NCBI RefSeq assembly: GCF_030264295.1
Contig: NZ_CP127173.1
Span: 10,485,501 to 10,549,500 of the forward strand
From: Amycolatopsis nalaikhensis
GTDB lineage: Bacteria; Actinomycetota; Actinomycetes; Mycobacteriales; Pseudonocardiaceae
Direction: 5' to 3'
Length of the DNA: 64,000 nt
Positions 17,213 through 26,310 of this stretch are shown in pieces; the stretch's first letter is position 1, and each line of letters begins with the position of its first letter. The notes beneath the pieces are model-generated. The model saw only the letters and a list, made by a program, of their open reading frames with translations, searched no databases and had not been told where the DNA came from. A program made the translations under genes and the position numbers.

Positions 17213-18721
17213 TCAGACGACGGCGAGCGGGAGTGCCGTCGGGTGAACGGGCGCCGGGAGGTCCGACGCGCCGGTGAGGAAGGCGTCGACCGCGTTGGCC
17301 ACCGAGCGGCCTTCCGCGATCGCCCACACGACGAGCGACGCGCCGCGGTGGGCGTCGCCGCAGACGAACACGCCGGGCGACTCCGTCTGCCAGTCCGCGC
17401 CGCACGACAGGGTGCCGCGCTTGGTGAGCGAAAGGCCGAGGCCGCCCAGCAGCGGCATCTCCTCGACGCCCTCGAAGCCGATCGCCAGCAGGACCAGGTC
17501 CGCGGGCAGCGTCTCGACCTCGTCGTTGACCGGGATGACCTCGCGGCGGCCGGTCGCCGGGTCCTTCTGGACGCGGACCTGCTGCAGCTCGACCGCCGTC
17601 ACGCGACCCTCGTCGTCGCCGACGAACCGCTTGACCGCGACGGCGAACTTCCGCTCGCCCGCCTCCTCGTGCGCCGGGTAGGTGCGGAGGATGTACGGCC
17701 AGGTCGGCCACGGCGAACGGTCGTCGTCGCGGGTGGTCGGCGGCATCGGGTACTGGTCGAGCTGCGTCACCGACAGCGCGCCCTGGCGGGTCGCGGTGCC
17801 GTAGGAGTCGGCGCCGGTGTCGCCGCCGCCGATGATGACGACGTGCTTGCCCTTCGCGTCGATCCGCGGCGGGCCGTCGCCCTCGACGTACTTGTTGGCC
17901 GGGACCAGGTGCTCCATCGCCAGGTGGATGCCGTCGAGGTCGCGGCCCGGCGTCGTCGTGTCGTCGCGGCCGCGCAGGGCACCGACCGCGAGCACGACGG
18001 CGTCGTACTGCGCGCGCAGGTCCTCGACGGAGAGGTCGACGCCGACCTCGCAGCCGGTGACGAACTTGGTGCCCTCCTTGCGCAGCTGCGCCAGGCGCCG
18101 GTCGAGGACCTTCTTCTCCATCTTGAACTCGGGGATGCCGTAGCGCAGCAGGCCGCCGAGGCGGTCGTCGCGCTCGAACACCGTGACCTCGTGCCCGGCG
18201 CGCGTCAGCTGCTGGGCCGCGGCCAGGCCCGCGGGCCCGGAGCCGACGACCGCGACGCGCTGCCCACTGGACACTTCGGACACCTGCGGCTGGACGTAGC
18301 CCGCTTCCCAGGACTGGTCGGCGATCGTCGCTTCGACGCGCTTGATCGCCACCGGCCCGCCCGACAGCGGCGAGATGGACAGGACGCAGCCCGCCTCGCA
18401 CGGTGCCGGGCACAGCTTCCCGGTGAACTCGGGGAAGTTGTTGGTGGCGTGCAGGCGGTCGCTCGCCGCGGCCCAGTCGCCGCGGCGGACCAGGTCGTTC
18501 CACTCCGGGATCAGGTTGCCCAGCGGGCAGCCGGAGCCGCCGGAGTGGCAGAACGGGATGCCGCAGTCCATGCAGCGCGACGCCTGCTTGCGGACCTTTT
18601 CGTTGCGCTCGTTCGGGTCGACGTCCGCGTAGACCTCGCCCCACGAGTGCAGCCGGTCCTCGCGTGCCTTCTTCTTCGGCTCTTCGCGCTCGAACTTCAG
18701 GAAACCGGTCGGGTCAGCCAC
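17213..18721 (-). CDS. gltD: Glutamate synthase (NADPH) small subunit
   Basis: 502 residues. The N-terminal Fe-S region holds the cysteine pattern CMDCGIPFCHSGGSGCPLGN (about 36-55), followed by 'APCEAGC'. The FAD motif VAVVGSGPAGLAAAQQL is near 150 and the NAD(P)H motif VVIIGGGDTGADSYG near 295. It supplies electrons from NAD(P)H through FAD and Fe-S clusters to GltB. Its start overlaps the gltB end by 8 bases, so the subunits are translationally coupled. Confidence 0.97.
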   Translation of the reverse strand: MADPTGFLKFEREEPKKKAREDRLHSWGEVYADVDPNERNEKVRKQASRCMDCGIPFCHSGGSGCPLGNLIPEWNDLVRRGDWAAASDRLHATNNFPEFTGKLCPAPCEAGCVLSISPLSGGPVAIKRVEATIADQSWEAGYVQPQVSEVSSGQRVAVVGSGPAGLAAAQQLTRAGHEVTVFERDDRLGGLLRYGIPEFKMEKKVLDRRLAQLRKEGTKFVTGCEVGVDLSVEDLRAQYDAVVLAVGALRGRDDTTTPGRDLDGIHLAMEHLVPANKYVEGDGPPRIDAKGKHVVIIGGGDTGADSYGTATRQGALSVTQLDQYPMPPTTRDDDRSPWPTWPYILRTYPAHEEAGERKFAVAVKRFVGDDEGRVTAVELQQVRVQKDPATGRREVIPVNDEVETLPADLVLLAIGFEGVEEMPLLGGLGLSLTKRGTLSCGADWQTESPGVFVCGDAHRGASLVVWAIAEGRSVANAVDAFLTGASDLPAPVHPTALPLAVV

Positions 18722-21700
18722 GAGCGGCCTCCATGATCGCCTCGTCGACGTCGCGGCCGGCGGCCTTCGCCGCCTTCGCCGCGTCCAGGACCCGCTGGTA
18801 GTCGCGCGGCATCACCTTCGTGAACGCCGCCGACCGGCGCGGCCAGTCGCCGAGCAGCGACGCCGCCACCGCGGAGCGGGTGAGATCGTGGTGCTGCTGC
18901 ACCGTTTTCTTGAGCCAGGCCAGGTCGTCCGCGCTCGGTGTGAGCAGGTCCACCATGTCCTGGTTGACCTTCCGGCGGTCGACGTCGAGCACGAACGCCA
19001 CGCCGCCGGACATGCCGGCCGCCAGGTTCCGCCCGGTCGGGCCGAGCACCACGGCGCGGCCGCCGGTCATGTACTCGAAGGCGTGGTCGCCGACGCCCTC
19101 GGCGACGACCGTGGCGCCGGAGTTGCGGACGCAGAAGCGTTCGCCGACCTGACCACGCAGGAAGATCTCGCCCGCGGTCGCGCCGTAGGCGATCGTGTTG
19201 CCCGCGATCGTCTGTGCCTCCGCCGCGAAGGTCGCCTCCGGGTCGGGGCGGACGACGATCCGGCCGCCCGAAAGCCCCTTGCCGACGTAGTCGTTCGCGT
19301 CGCCGACCATGTCGAGGGTGATGCCGCGCGGCAGGAACGCGCCGAGCGACTGGCCCGCCGAACCGGTGAGCGTGACGTTGATGGTGCCCTCGGGCAGGCC
19401 GTCACCGCCGTAGCGGCGGGTGATCTCCGAGCCGAGCAGCGTGCCGACGGTCCGGTTGACGTTGCGCACCGGCATTTCGATGTTCACGTGGTGCGCGTCT
19501 TCCAGCGCCGCCTCGGCGAGCTGGATGAGCGTGCGGTCCAGCGCGTGCTCGAGGCCGTGGTCCTGGCCGCGCGTGCGTCGCTTCGCGCCGCCATACGGGG
19601 TCTCCGAAGGCATCTCGAAGATCGGCGCCAGGTCCAAACCGGACGCCTTCCAGTGGTCGACGGCCTCGTCGGTGTTCAGCAGCTCGGCGTGGCCGATGGC
19701 CTCGTCGAGCGTGCGGAAGCCCAGTGCCGCCAGCGTTTCCCGGACTTCTTCGGCGACGAACTTGAAGAAGTTGACGACGTGCTCGACCTGGCCGGTGTAG
19801 CGCTTGCGCAGCTCGGGGCTCTGCGTGGCGACGCCGACCGGGCAGGTGTCGAGGTGGCAGACGCGCATCATGATGCAGCCCGCGACGACGAGGGGGGCCG
19901 TCGCGAAGCCGTACTCCTCGGCGCCGAGCAGCGCCGCGATGACGACGTCGCGCCCGGTCTTCATGGCGCCGTCCACCTGCACGGTGATCCGGTCGCGCAA
20001 GCCGTTGAGCAGCAACGTCTGCTGGGTCTCGGCGAGGCCGATCTCCCACGGCGTGCCCGCGTGCTTGAGCGAGTTCATCGGGGACGCGCCGGTGCCGCCG
20101 TCGTGGCCCGAGATGAGCACGACGTCCGCGTGCGCCTTGGACACGCCGGCCGCGACCGTGCCGACGCCGAGCGAGGACACCAGCTTCACGTGGATGCGGG
20201 CGTGCTCGTTGGCGTTCTTGAGGTCGTGGATCAGCTGGGCCAGGTCCTCGATGGAGTAGATGTCGTGGTGCGGCGGCGGGGAAATCAACCCGACGCCCGG
20301 CGTCGAGTGCCGGGTCCGCGCGATCCACGGGTACACCTTGTTCGGCGGCAGCTGGCCGCCCTCGCCGGGCTTCGCGCCCTGCGCCATCTTGATCTGGATG
20401 TCGTCGGCGTTGACGAGGTACTCGCTCGTGACGCCGAACCGTCCACTCGCGACCTGCTTGATCGCGCTGCGGCGCTCGGGGTCGTAGAGCCGCTCGGGGT
20501 CCTCGCCGCCCTCGCCGGTGTTGGACCGGCCGCCGATGCGGTTCATCGCGATGGCCAGGGTTTCGTGCGCCTCGGCCGAAATCGAGCCGTACGACATCGC
20601 GCCGGTGTTGAAGCGCTTGAAGATCGCCTCGGCGGGCTCGACCTCGTCCAGCGGCACCGGCTCGCGGACGCCGTCCTTGAACGAGAACAGCCCGCGCAGC
20701 GTGCCGCCCTCGCGGTAGAGGCGGTGCACCTCTTCGGTGTACTTGCGGTAGACCTCGTCGCGGCCGGTCTTGGACGCGTGCTGCAGCAGGAACACCGTCT
20801 CCGGCGTGAACAGGTGCAGCTCGCCCTCGCGGCGGTAGGCGTACTCGCCGCCGGTGTCGAGTCCACGGTGGACGCGGTCGGTCGGGTTGTCCGGGTACGC
20901 GCGGCGGTGGCGCGTCGCGACCTCTTCGGCGAGCACCTCGAGGCCGACGCCGCCGAGCTTCGACGACGTCCCGGTGAAGTACTCGTCGAGCAGGTCCTGG
21001 CTCAGGCCGAGGGACTCGAAGACCTGGGCGGCGGTGTACGCGCCGACCGTCGAGATGCCCATCTTGGACATGATCTTCAGGACGCCCTTGACCAGCGCAT
21101 ACACGTAATTGCGGACGGCCTTGGCGGGCTCGATGCCGGTGACCGCGCCCTGCCCGATCATGTCCTCGATGGTCTCGAAGGCCAGGTATGGGTTGACCGC
21201 GGCGGCGCCGTAGCCGAGCAGCAGCGCGATGTGATGCACCTCGCGGGCGTCGCCGGATTCGACGACGAGCGCGACGCGCAGGCGTTCCTTGGTGCGGACC
21301 AGGTGGTGGTGCACCGCCGACACCAGCAGCAGCGACGGAATCGGCGCCATCCGGTGGTCGGAGTCGCGGTCGGAGAGCACGAGCGTGCGCGCCCCGGCGG
21401 CGATCGCCTCCGACGCCTCGCGCCGGACGCGCTCGATGGCCGCGGCCAGCGCCTCGGCGCCGCCGTCCACTTCGTACAGTCCGGAAAGGACGCTGCAGGC
21501 GAAGCCGGGGAGGTCGCCGTCGTCGTTGATGTGGATGAGCTTGGCGAGCTCGTCGTTGTCGATGACCGGGTACGGCAGCTTCAGGTGGCGACAGGACGCC
21601 GGGCCGGGGGCCAGGAGGTTGCGCTCCGGGCCCATGATCCGCGCCATGCAGGTGACGAGCTCTTCGCGGATCGCGTCCAGCGGCGGGTTCGTCACCTGGG

Positions 21701-23267
21701 CGAAGTTCTGCTTGAAGTAGTCGTAGAGCAGCCGGGATCGCTTGGACAGCACCGCGGGCGGGGTGTCCGAGCCCATCGAGCCGATCGGCTCGGCGCCCTT
21801 CTCGGCCATCGGCGCGAGCAGGATCTTCAGCTCTTCTTCGGTGTAGCCGAAGGAAAGCTGGCGCCGCAGCACGGAATCGTGGCTCTGCACGACGTGGTCG
21901 CGGTCGGGCAGCTCGGCGATCTTGAGCAGGCCCGCGTGCAGCCACGAGTCGTAGGGCAGCTCGCTCGCCAGCGCGGACTTGACCTCTTCGTCGTCCACGA
22001 TCCGGCCGGCCTCGGTGTCGACCAGGAACATCTTGCCGGGCTTGAGCCGCCCCTTGGCGACGACGTCCTTGGGCGCGACGTCGAGGACACCGGCCTCGCT
22101 GGCCAGCACGACGCGGTCGTCGGCCGTGCGCCACCAGCGCGCCGGACGCAGGCCGTTGCGGTCCAAGACCGCCCCGACCAGGCTGCCGTCGGTGAAGGTG
22201 ACGCACGCGGGGCCGTCCCACGGCTCCATCAGGCTGGCGTGGAACTGGTAGAACGCGCGGCGCTCCGGCTTCATGGTGGCGTGGTTCTCCCACGCCTCCG
22301 GGATCATCATCAGCACGGCGTGCGGCAGCGAGCGGCCGCCGAGGTGCAGCAGTTCGAGGACCTCGTCGAAGGACGCCGAGTCGGACGCGTCCGGCGAGCA
22401 GATCGGGAAGAGCCGGGACAGATCGCCCGGGATGAGGTCGGACTCCAGCAGCGCCTCGCGGGCCCGCATGCGGTTGCGGTTGCCGCGGATCGTGTTGATC
22501 TCACCGTTGTGGGCGACGAACCGGAACGGGTGGGCCAGCGGCCAGGACGGGAACGTGTTGGTGGAGAAGCGGGAGTGCACCAGCGCGATGGCGCTTTCCA
22601 GGCGCTCGTCGCGCAGGTCGGCGAAGAACGCGGGGAGCTGCTCCGGCGTCACCATGCCCTTGTAGACCAGGGTCCGCGAGGACAGCGACGGGAAGTACGT
22701 GCCGCAGCCGGCGTTCACGCTTTCGTGCTCGACGCGCTTGCGCAGGCAGAAGGCGAGCCGGTCCAGCTCCAGCCCCGATTTCCCGTCGGCGGTGACGAAG
22801 AGCATCGAGAAGTGCGGCATGACCGAGCGGGCGGTCGGTCCGATGTCGGCACGGTCGGCGTCGACGGGTACTTCGCGCCAGCCGAGGACCTCCAGGCCCT
22901 CTTCGACGGCGATGCGTTCGGCGAGCCCGACGGCCTTGCGGCGCTGCTCGGCGTCTTCGGGCAGGAACGCGATTCCGGCGGCGTAGCGGTGGTGGCCGTG
23001 CTCGTCGGGTTCGGGGAGGGCGAACCCGGCCTCGGCGCGCAGCAGCGCGTCGGGCAGCTGCAGCAGGATGCCCGCGCCGTCGCCGCTGGTGGGCTCCGCG
23101 CCCGCGGCGCCGCGGTGGTCCAGGTTGGTCAGTGCGGCCAGGCCGTCGGTGACGATGCCGTGGGAGCGGCGCCCGCGGATGTCGGCCACCATGGCCACGC
23201 CGCAGGAGTCCTGTTCGGTCTCCGGGTCGTAGAGACCCTGCTTGCCGGGAATGGCGGAGAAGATCAT
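18714..23267 (-). CDS. gltB: Glutamate synthase (NADPH) large subunit
   Basis: 1517 residues, normal for GltB. A short propeptide precedes Cys22 (EQDSCGVAMVADI), the N-terminal nucleophile that releases ammonia from glutamine. A central domain, the FMN-binding synthase domain (about 790-1190, with 'GGEDPERL' and 'SGHDGGTGASP') and the C-terminal GXGXG beta-helix follow. The 3Fe-4S site is C-x5-C-x4-C in CIMMRVCHLDTC. An excellent ribosome-binding site, AAGGAGGT, lies 7 bases before the ATG. Converts 2-oxoglutarate and glutamine to two glutamates. Confidence 0.98.
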   Translation of the reverse strand: MIFSAIPGKQGLYDPETEQDSCGVAMVADIRGRRSHGIVTDGLAALTNLDHRGAAGAEPTSGDGAGILLQLPDALLRAEAGFALPEPDEHGHHRYAAGIAFLPEDAEQRRKAVGLAERIAVEEGLEVLGWREVPVDADRADIGPTARSVMPHFSMLFVTADGKSGLELDRLAFCLRKRVEHESVNAGCGTYFPSLSSRTLVYKGMVTPEQLPAFFADLRDERLESAIALVHSRFSTNTFPSWPLAHPFRFVAHNGEINTIRGNRNRMRAREALLESDLIPGDLSRLFPICSPDASDSASFDEVLELLHLGGRSLPHAVLMMIPEAWENHATMKPERRAFYQFHASLMEPWDGPACVTFTDGSLVGAVLDRNGLRPARWWRTADDRVVLASEAGVLDVAPKDVVAKGRLKPGKMFLVDTEAGRIVDDEEVKSALASELPYDSWLHAGLLKIAELPDRDHVVQSHDSVLRRQLSFGYTEEELKILLAPMAEKGAEPIGSMGSDTPPAVLSKRSRLLYDYFKQNFAQVTNPPLDAIREELVTCMARIMGPERNLLAPGPASCRHLKLPYPVIDNDELAKLIHINDDGDLPGFACSVLSGLYEVDGGAEALAAAIERVRREASEAIAAGARTLVLSDRDSDHRMAPIPSLLLVSAVHHHLVRTKERLRVALVVESGDAREVHHIALLLGYGAAAVNPYLAFETIEDMIGQGAVTGIEPAKAVRNYVYALVKGVLKIMSKMGISTVGAYTAAQVFESLGLSQDLLDEYFTGTSSKLGGVGLEVLAEEVATRHRRAYPDNPTDRVHRGLDTGGEYAYRREGELHLFTPETVFLLQHASKTGRDEVYRKYTEEVHRLYREGGTLRGLFSFKDGVREPVPLDEVEPAEAIFKRFNTGAMSYGSISAEAHETLAIAMNRIGGRSNTGEGGEDPERLYDPERRSAIKQVASGRFGVTSEYLVNADDIQIKMAQGAKPGEGGQLPPNKVYPWIARTRHSTPGVGLISPPPHHDIYSIEDLAQLIHDLKNANEHARIHVKLVSSLGVGTVAAGVSKAHADVVLISGHDGGTGASPMNSLKHAGTPWEIGLAETQQTLLLNGLRDRITVQVDGAMKTGRDVVIAALLGAEEYGFATAPLVVAGCIMMRVCHLDTCPVGVATQSPELRKRYTGQVEHVVNFFKFVAEEVRETLAALGFRTLDEAIGHAELLNTDEAVDHWKASGLDLAPIFEMPSETPYGGAKRRTRGQDHGLEHALDRTLIQLAEAALEDAHHVNIEMPVRNVNRTVGTLLGSEITRRYGGDGLPEGTINVTLTGSAGQSLGAFLPRGITLDMVGDANDYVGKGLSGGRIVVRPDPEATFAAEAQTIAGNTIAYGATAGEIFLRGQVGERFCVRNSGATVVAEGVGDHAFEYMTGGRAVVLGPTGRNLAAGMSGGVAFVLDVDRRKVNQDMVDLLTPSADDLAWLKKTVQQHHDLTRSAVAASLLGDWPRRSAAFTKVMPRDYQRVLDAAKAAKAAGRDVDEAIMEAARG

Positions 23268-23578
23268 GAAGGGACCTCCTTCGTCGTCTGTTCGTGCTGG
23301 CCGGGCTACCGGCCGGGGAGCGCACGGGACGACGATGGCCCGCTTGTTAGCGCGACTTTAACACCTGGGAAACACGCCAGCATCCGTTCGGAGCGCCCCG
23401 AACGGCGTCGGACGGTAACGATCTGGCTGCGCGGAACGACGTAGTTCCTGATGGGTTCCCGGTAGTTCGTTCCGCTAAGTATACGGCCCGGAAACCTCGG
23501 TCGAGCTTAACGTGACGGGCCTGACGCCGCCGGTCGAGCCTGTGTCGCCGGTCACTAGAACGTGTTACATTTCGCCGC
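23268..23578. promoter_or_regulatory. Divergent control region between gltB and the SDR gene (311 bp, no gene)
   Basis: Contains no plausible gene. A widely spaced inverted repeat GCGGAACGA (23431-23439) / TCGTTCCGC (23467-23475) lies in it, with the word GTAGTTC/TAGTTCGT repeated inside. At 23480-23495 'TATAC' plus 6 bases plus 'GAAAC' partly matches the actinobacterial GlnR box (gTnAC-n6-GnAAC) with a perfect b-site and a weak a-site. GlnR control of gltB is reasonable but unproven. The SDR-proximal end holds a separate KstR-like palindrome. Confidence 0.45.
23556..23569. promoter_or_regulatory. KstR-like operator upstream of the SDR gene
   Basis: TAGAACGTGTTACA fits TnnAACnnGTTnnA, the consensus reported for the mycobacterial cholesterol-catabolism repressor KstR, at every defined position. 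It ends 9 bases before the SDR start codon, an expected place for a repressor site. No kstR gene is in the window. Confidence 0.6.
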
Positions 23579-24367
23579 ATGATCCTCGACCGGTTCAAGC
23601 TCACCGACCAGGTCGCCGTGGTCACCGGCGCCGGACGCGGAATCGGCGCTGCCACGGCCGTGGCCCTCGCCGAAGCGGGCGCCGACGTGGTCATCGCGTC
23701 CCGGACCGCCGCGCAGCTCGACGAGGTGGCCGCGCGGGTTTCGGCGGTGGGCCGCCGGGCGCACGCGGTGCCGGTGGACCTGTCATCGCCGGAGGCCGCG
23801 GCGGAGCTGGCATCGACGGCGGTGGCGGAGTTCGGGCGCCTCGACCTCGTGGTCAACAACGTCGGCGGCACGTACCCGCGGCCCCTGCTGGAGTCTTCGG
23901 TGGACTTCATGGAGGAGGCGTTCCGCTTCAACGTGTCGACGGCGCACGCCCTGACGACGGCGGCGGCCCCGGCGTTGCTGGAGACGGGCGGCTCGGTGGT
24001 CAACATCTCGTCGGTGATGGGCCGGGTCTCGGGCCGCGGCTTCGCGGCGTACGGAACGGCGAAGGCGGCCCTGGCCCACTACACCCGCCTGGCGGCCGCG
24101 GACCTGGCGCCGAAGGTGCGGGTGAACGCGATCTCGGTGGGCTCGGTGCTGACGTCGGCCCTGGAGATCGTGGCGGGCAACCCGGAGCTGCGCTCGAAGA
24201 TGGAGGCGGCGACGCCGTTGAAGCGGATCGGCGAGGCCGAGGACATCGCGGCGACCGTGGTGTTTCTGGCGTCCCGGGCTGGTGGGTACATCACGGGCAA
24301 GGTCCTCGAGGTTGATGGCGGCCTGCAGGCCCCGAACCTGGAATTGGGGCTGCCCGACTTGCCCTGA
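23579..24367 (+). CDS. SDR-family NAD(P)-dependent oxidoreductase
   Basis: 262 residues of a classical short-chain dehydrogenase: cofactor motif TGAGRGIG (16-23), NNVGG near 93-97, and the catalytic triad Ser144, Tyr158, Lys162 (SSVMG ... YGTAK). The C-terminal segment ITGKVLEVDGGL is typical of the glucose/3-oxoacyl/hydroxysteroid-type group. Substrate unknown. A perfect KstR-consensus site directly upstream suggests a steroid or lipid substrate. No clear ribosome-binding site, so it may be leaderless. Confidence 0.9.
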   Translation: MILDRFKLTDQVAVVTGAGRGIGAATAVALAEAGADVVIASRTAAQLDEVAARVSAVGRRAHAVPVDLSSPEAAAELASTAVAEFGRLDLVVNNVGGTYPRPLLESSVDFMEEAFRFNVSTAHALTTAAAPALLETGGSVVNISSVMGRVSGRGFAAYGTAKAALAHYTRLAAADLAPKVRVNAISVGSVLTSALEIVAGNPELRSKMEAATPLKRIGEAEDIAATVVFLASRAGGYITGKVLEVDGGLQAPNLELGLPDLP

Positions 24368-24464
24368 CCCGCCGTTTTCGGTGAACCACCCACGCCTCGT
24401 GTCCACCTGGTGCCATAGTGTTGCTCGACCGAATGGATCACCGGGGACAACGAGGGGGAGATCC

Positions 24465-24854
24465 GTGGCCGACGTCGAAGTCGACCCCGAGGCGATGCGC
24501 GAGTACGCCCAGGTGGTGGACGGCCTGCACCAGGTCGTCGACAAGATTGACGAGTACATGCGCGCGACCGCGTGCGACAAGTCCGGGTTCACCGGCCTGT
24601 TCATGGTGCTGCGCCCGGTCGTCGACCTGGTCGGCAACCTCTACGGCGAAACCCTGAAGTTCGGGCATTCCCGGCTGACGTCACTCAGCCAGGGCGTCCA
24701 GTCGGCGGCGGACGCGTACGCGAGCCACGACGAGAACTCGGCCAAGATCCTGGACGAGCTGCGCGCGAAGCTCGAGTCGATGGGCGGTGCGGCCGGCGAG
24801 CCGGGCGGGGTGCCGGACGACTTCCCGACCATGCCGCACCCGGCCGGACGCTGA
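24465..24854 (+). CDS. Small helical type VII secretion-type protein (EspC/ESX-associated family)
   Basis: 129 residues from GTG 24465, behind GAGGGGGAG. It opens 'VADVEVDPEAMREYAQVVDG', like ESX-1 secretion-associated EspC-type proteins, with two predicted helices and no signal peptide or membrane segment. It sits 16 bases before a larger WxG-containing gene. Such pairs usually form secreted heterodimers or effector-chaperone complexes. No ESX core genes are in the window, so secretion is inferred from family and context. Confidence 0.75.
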   Translation: MADVEVDPEAMREYAQVVDGLHQVVDKIDEYMRATACDKSGFTGLFMVLRPVVDLVGNLYGETLKFGHSRLTSLSQGVQSAADAYASHDENSAKILDELRAKLESMGGAAGEPGGVPDDFPTMPHPAGR

Positions 24855-24870
24855 CGAGGAGACCAGGACC

Positions 24871-26301
24871 ATGGCACGGTCACACGGCGGGCACCACGGC
24901 GGCGGCCACCCCACTGGCCACAACGGACAACCCGGCGGCCACCCGCACCAGCCGGGGCGGGGCACCCGGCCCGGCGAGCACGACGACGACGGGAAGGACC
25001 GTCGCCACCCCCAGGGCGACCAGCACGACGACGGCAAAAAGCGCCCCGGCGAAGACGAACGCGACGACAAGAAGCGCGACGACGACTCGGACGGCAAAGA
25101 CAAGAAGCGCGACGACGAGCCGGACGACAGCGACTCGGACGACGGCGATTCAGGCGGCGATTCAGGCGGCGACTCGGGCGGGGACTCCGGCGGCAGCGGC
25201 GGCGACCCGGGCGGCGGGAGCACCTACACCCCCGCCGGGTTCGACGACGGCGGTTCGATCACCGAGACCCTGCAGCCGCCCGAGGACACCTCCGCCGAGG
25301 ACGTCGAGTCGCTGATCAAGGACGCCGGTGTCGAGGTGCTGGCCGTCGAGTGGGTCTACCAGAAGATCACCGGCACCACCCTCACCCAGCAGTTCATCGA
25401 GCCCCTCACCGGTGACTTCTCGAAGATCTCCGCCGACGCGCAGGCGTGGCGGAACATCAGCGAGTCGATGAAGGCGTTCTCCATCGTCATGTCGGAGAAC
25501 GAAAAGGTGCTCGGCGAGCACTGGACCGGTTCGGCCGCCCTCGCGCACAAGGCCTACGTCGACATCGGCTGGAAGGCCGGGCTGACCGCCGAAGCCGCGA
25601 TCGCCGAACTGATCGCCAAGGGCTTCGACCTGCTCGCGGACACCTCGCGCAAGCTCGCCGCCAAGGCGCTCGACCTGCTGAAGAGCCTGATCGACCGGCT
25701 GCTGGTGATGGCCGCCGAGGCGTGCGTCCCGATCGCCGGGTGGGTCGCGGACGCGATCACCGCGCTCAGCGAGATCATCCCGCTCATCGACGCCCTGATC
25801 TCGATCATCGACATGATCAAGGACATCGTCGAGAAGGTCGGCGACCTGTGGAACTCGCTGAAGGACATCGGGTCGCAGCTGGCGAAGATCAAGGACGTCC
25901 AGGGCATCGGCGACCTGGTGGACATCGGCAAGAACATCGCGGGCGACGTCGGCGACATCAAGGACGACGCCAAGAGCATCGGCGACACCGCCCGCGACAT
26001 CGGGAAGACGGCGAAGGAAGCCACCGGCCGGGGCGACGACGACGAGCCGGACGAAGACCACCGGCGGCGGCCCGACGACCACACGAGCGCTCAGGGCACC
26101 GGCGGGCACTCCGACACCCCGGCCCCACCGCAGCACCAGCCACCGCAGCAGCAACAGCAACACCAGCCTCCGCGGCAAACCGTCCCGCAGACGGTGCCCC
26201 CGCGGCAGACCGTGCCGCACCGGCCTCCGCAGCACACTCCGCAGCCGCACCACGAGCCGCGCCGCCCGAGCAGCGGGCGCATCAGCGGACGAATCGACTA
26301 G
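24871..26301 (+). CDS. Large WxG-containing putative type VII secretion substrate with low-complexity ends
   Basis: 476 residues from ATG 24871 (GAGGAG 8-14 bases upstream). Residues 1-115 are extremely His/Gly- then Asp/Lys-rich, with four DSGG repeats. Residues 120-390 are helical with a WxG-like turn (GEHWTGSAA) and a hydrophobic stretch around 270-320 (VPIAGWVADAITALSEIIPL) that could insert in or pack against membrane. The C-terminus is a Pro/Gln/His-rich tail. No toxin motif is recognised. Layout suggests a secreted ESX-type protein; the function is unknown. Confidence 0.72.
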   Translation: MARSHGGHHGGGHPTGHNGQPGGHPHQPGRGTRPGEHDDDGKDRRHPQGDQHDDGKKRPGEDERDDKKRDDDSDGKDKKRDDEPDDSDSDDGDSGGDSGGDSGGDSGGSGGDPGGGSTYTPAGFDDGGSITETLQPPEDTSAEDVESLIKDAGVEVLAVEWVYQKITGTTLTQQFIEPLTGDFSKISADAQAWRNISESMKAFSIVMSENEKVLGEHWTGSAALAHKAYVDIGWKAGLTAEAAIAELIAKGFDLLADTSRKLAAKALDLLKSLIDRLLVMAAEACVPIAGWVADAITALSEIIPLIDALISIIDMIKDIVEKVGDLWNSLKDIGSQLAKIKDVQGIGDLVDIGKNIAGDVGDIKDDAKSIGDTARDIGKTAKEATGRGDDDEPDEDHRRRPDDHTSAQGTGGHSDTPAPPQHQPPQQQQQHQPPRQTVPQTVPPRQTVPHRPPQHTPQPHHEPRRPSSGRISGRID

Positions 26302-26310
26302 GAGCGCCCC

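Noticed and set aside
18888..23444. A 1518-codon open frame antisense to gltB
   Set aside because: Arg/Gly/Val/Asp-rich mirror of GltB codons with no domain; a GC-bias shadow of a certain gene.
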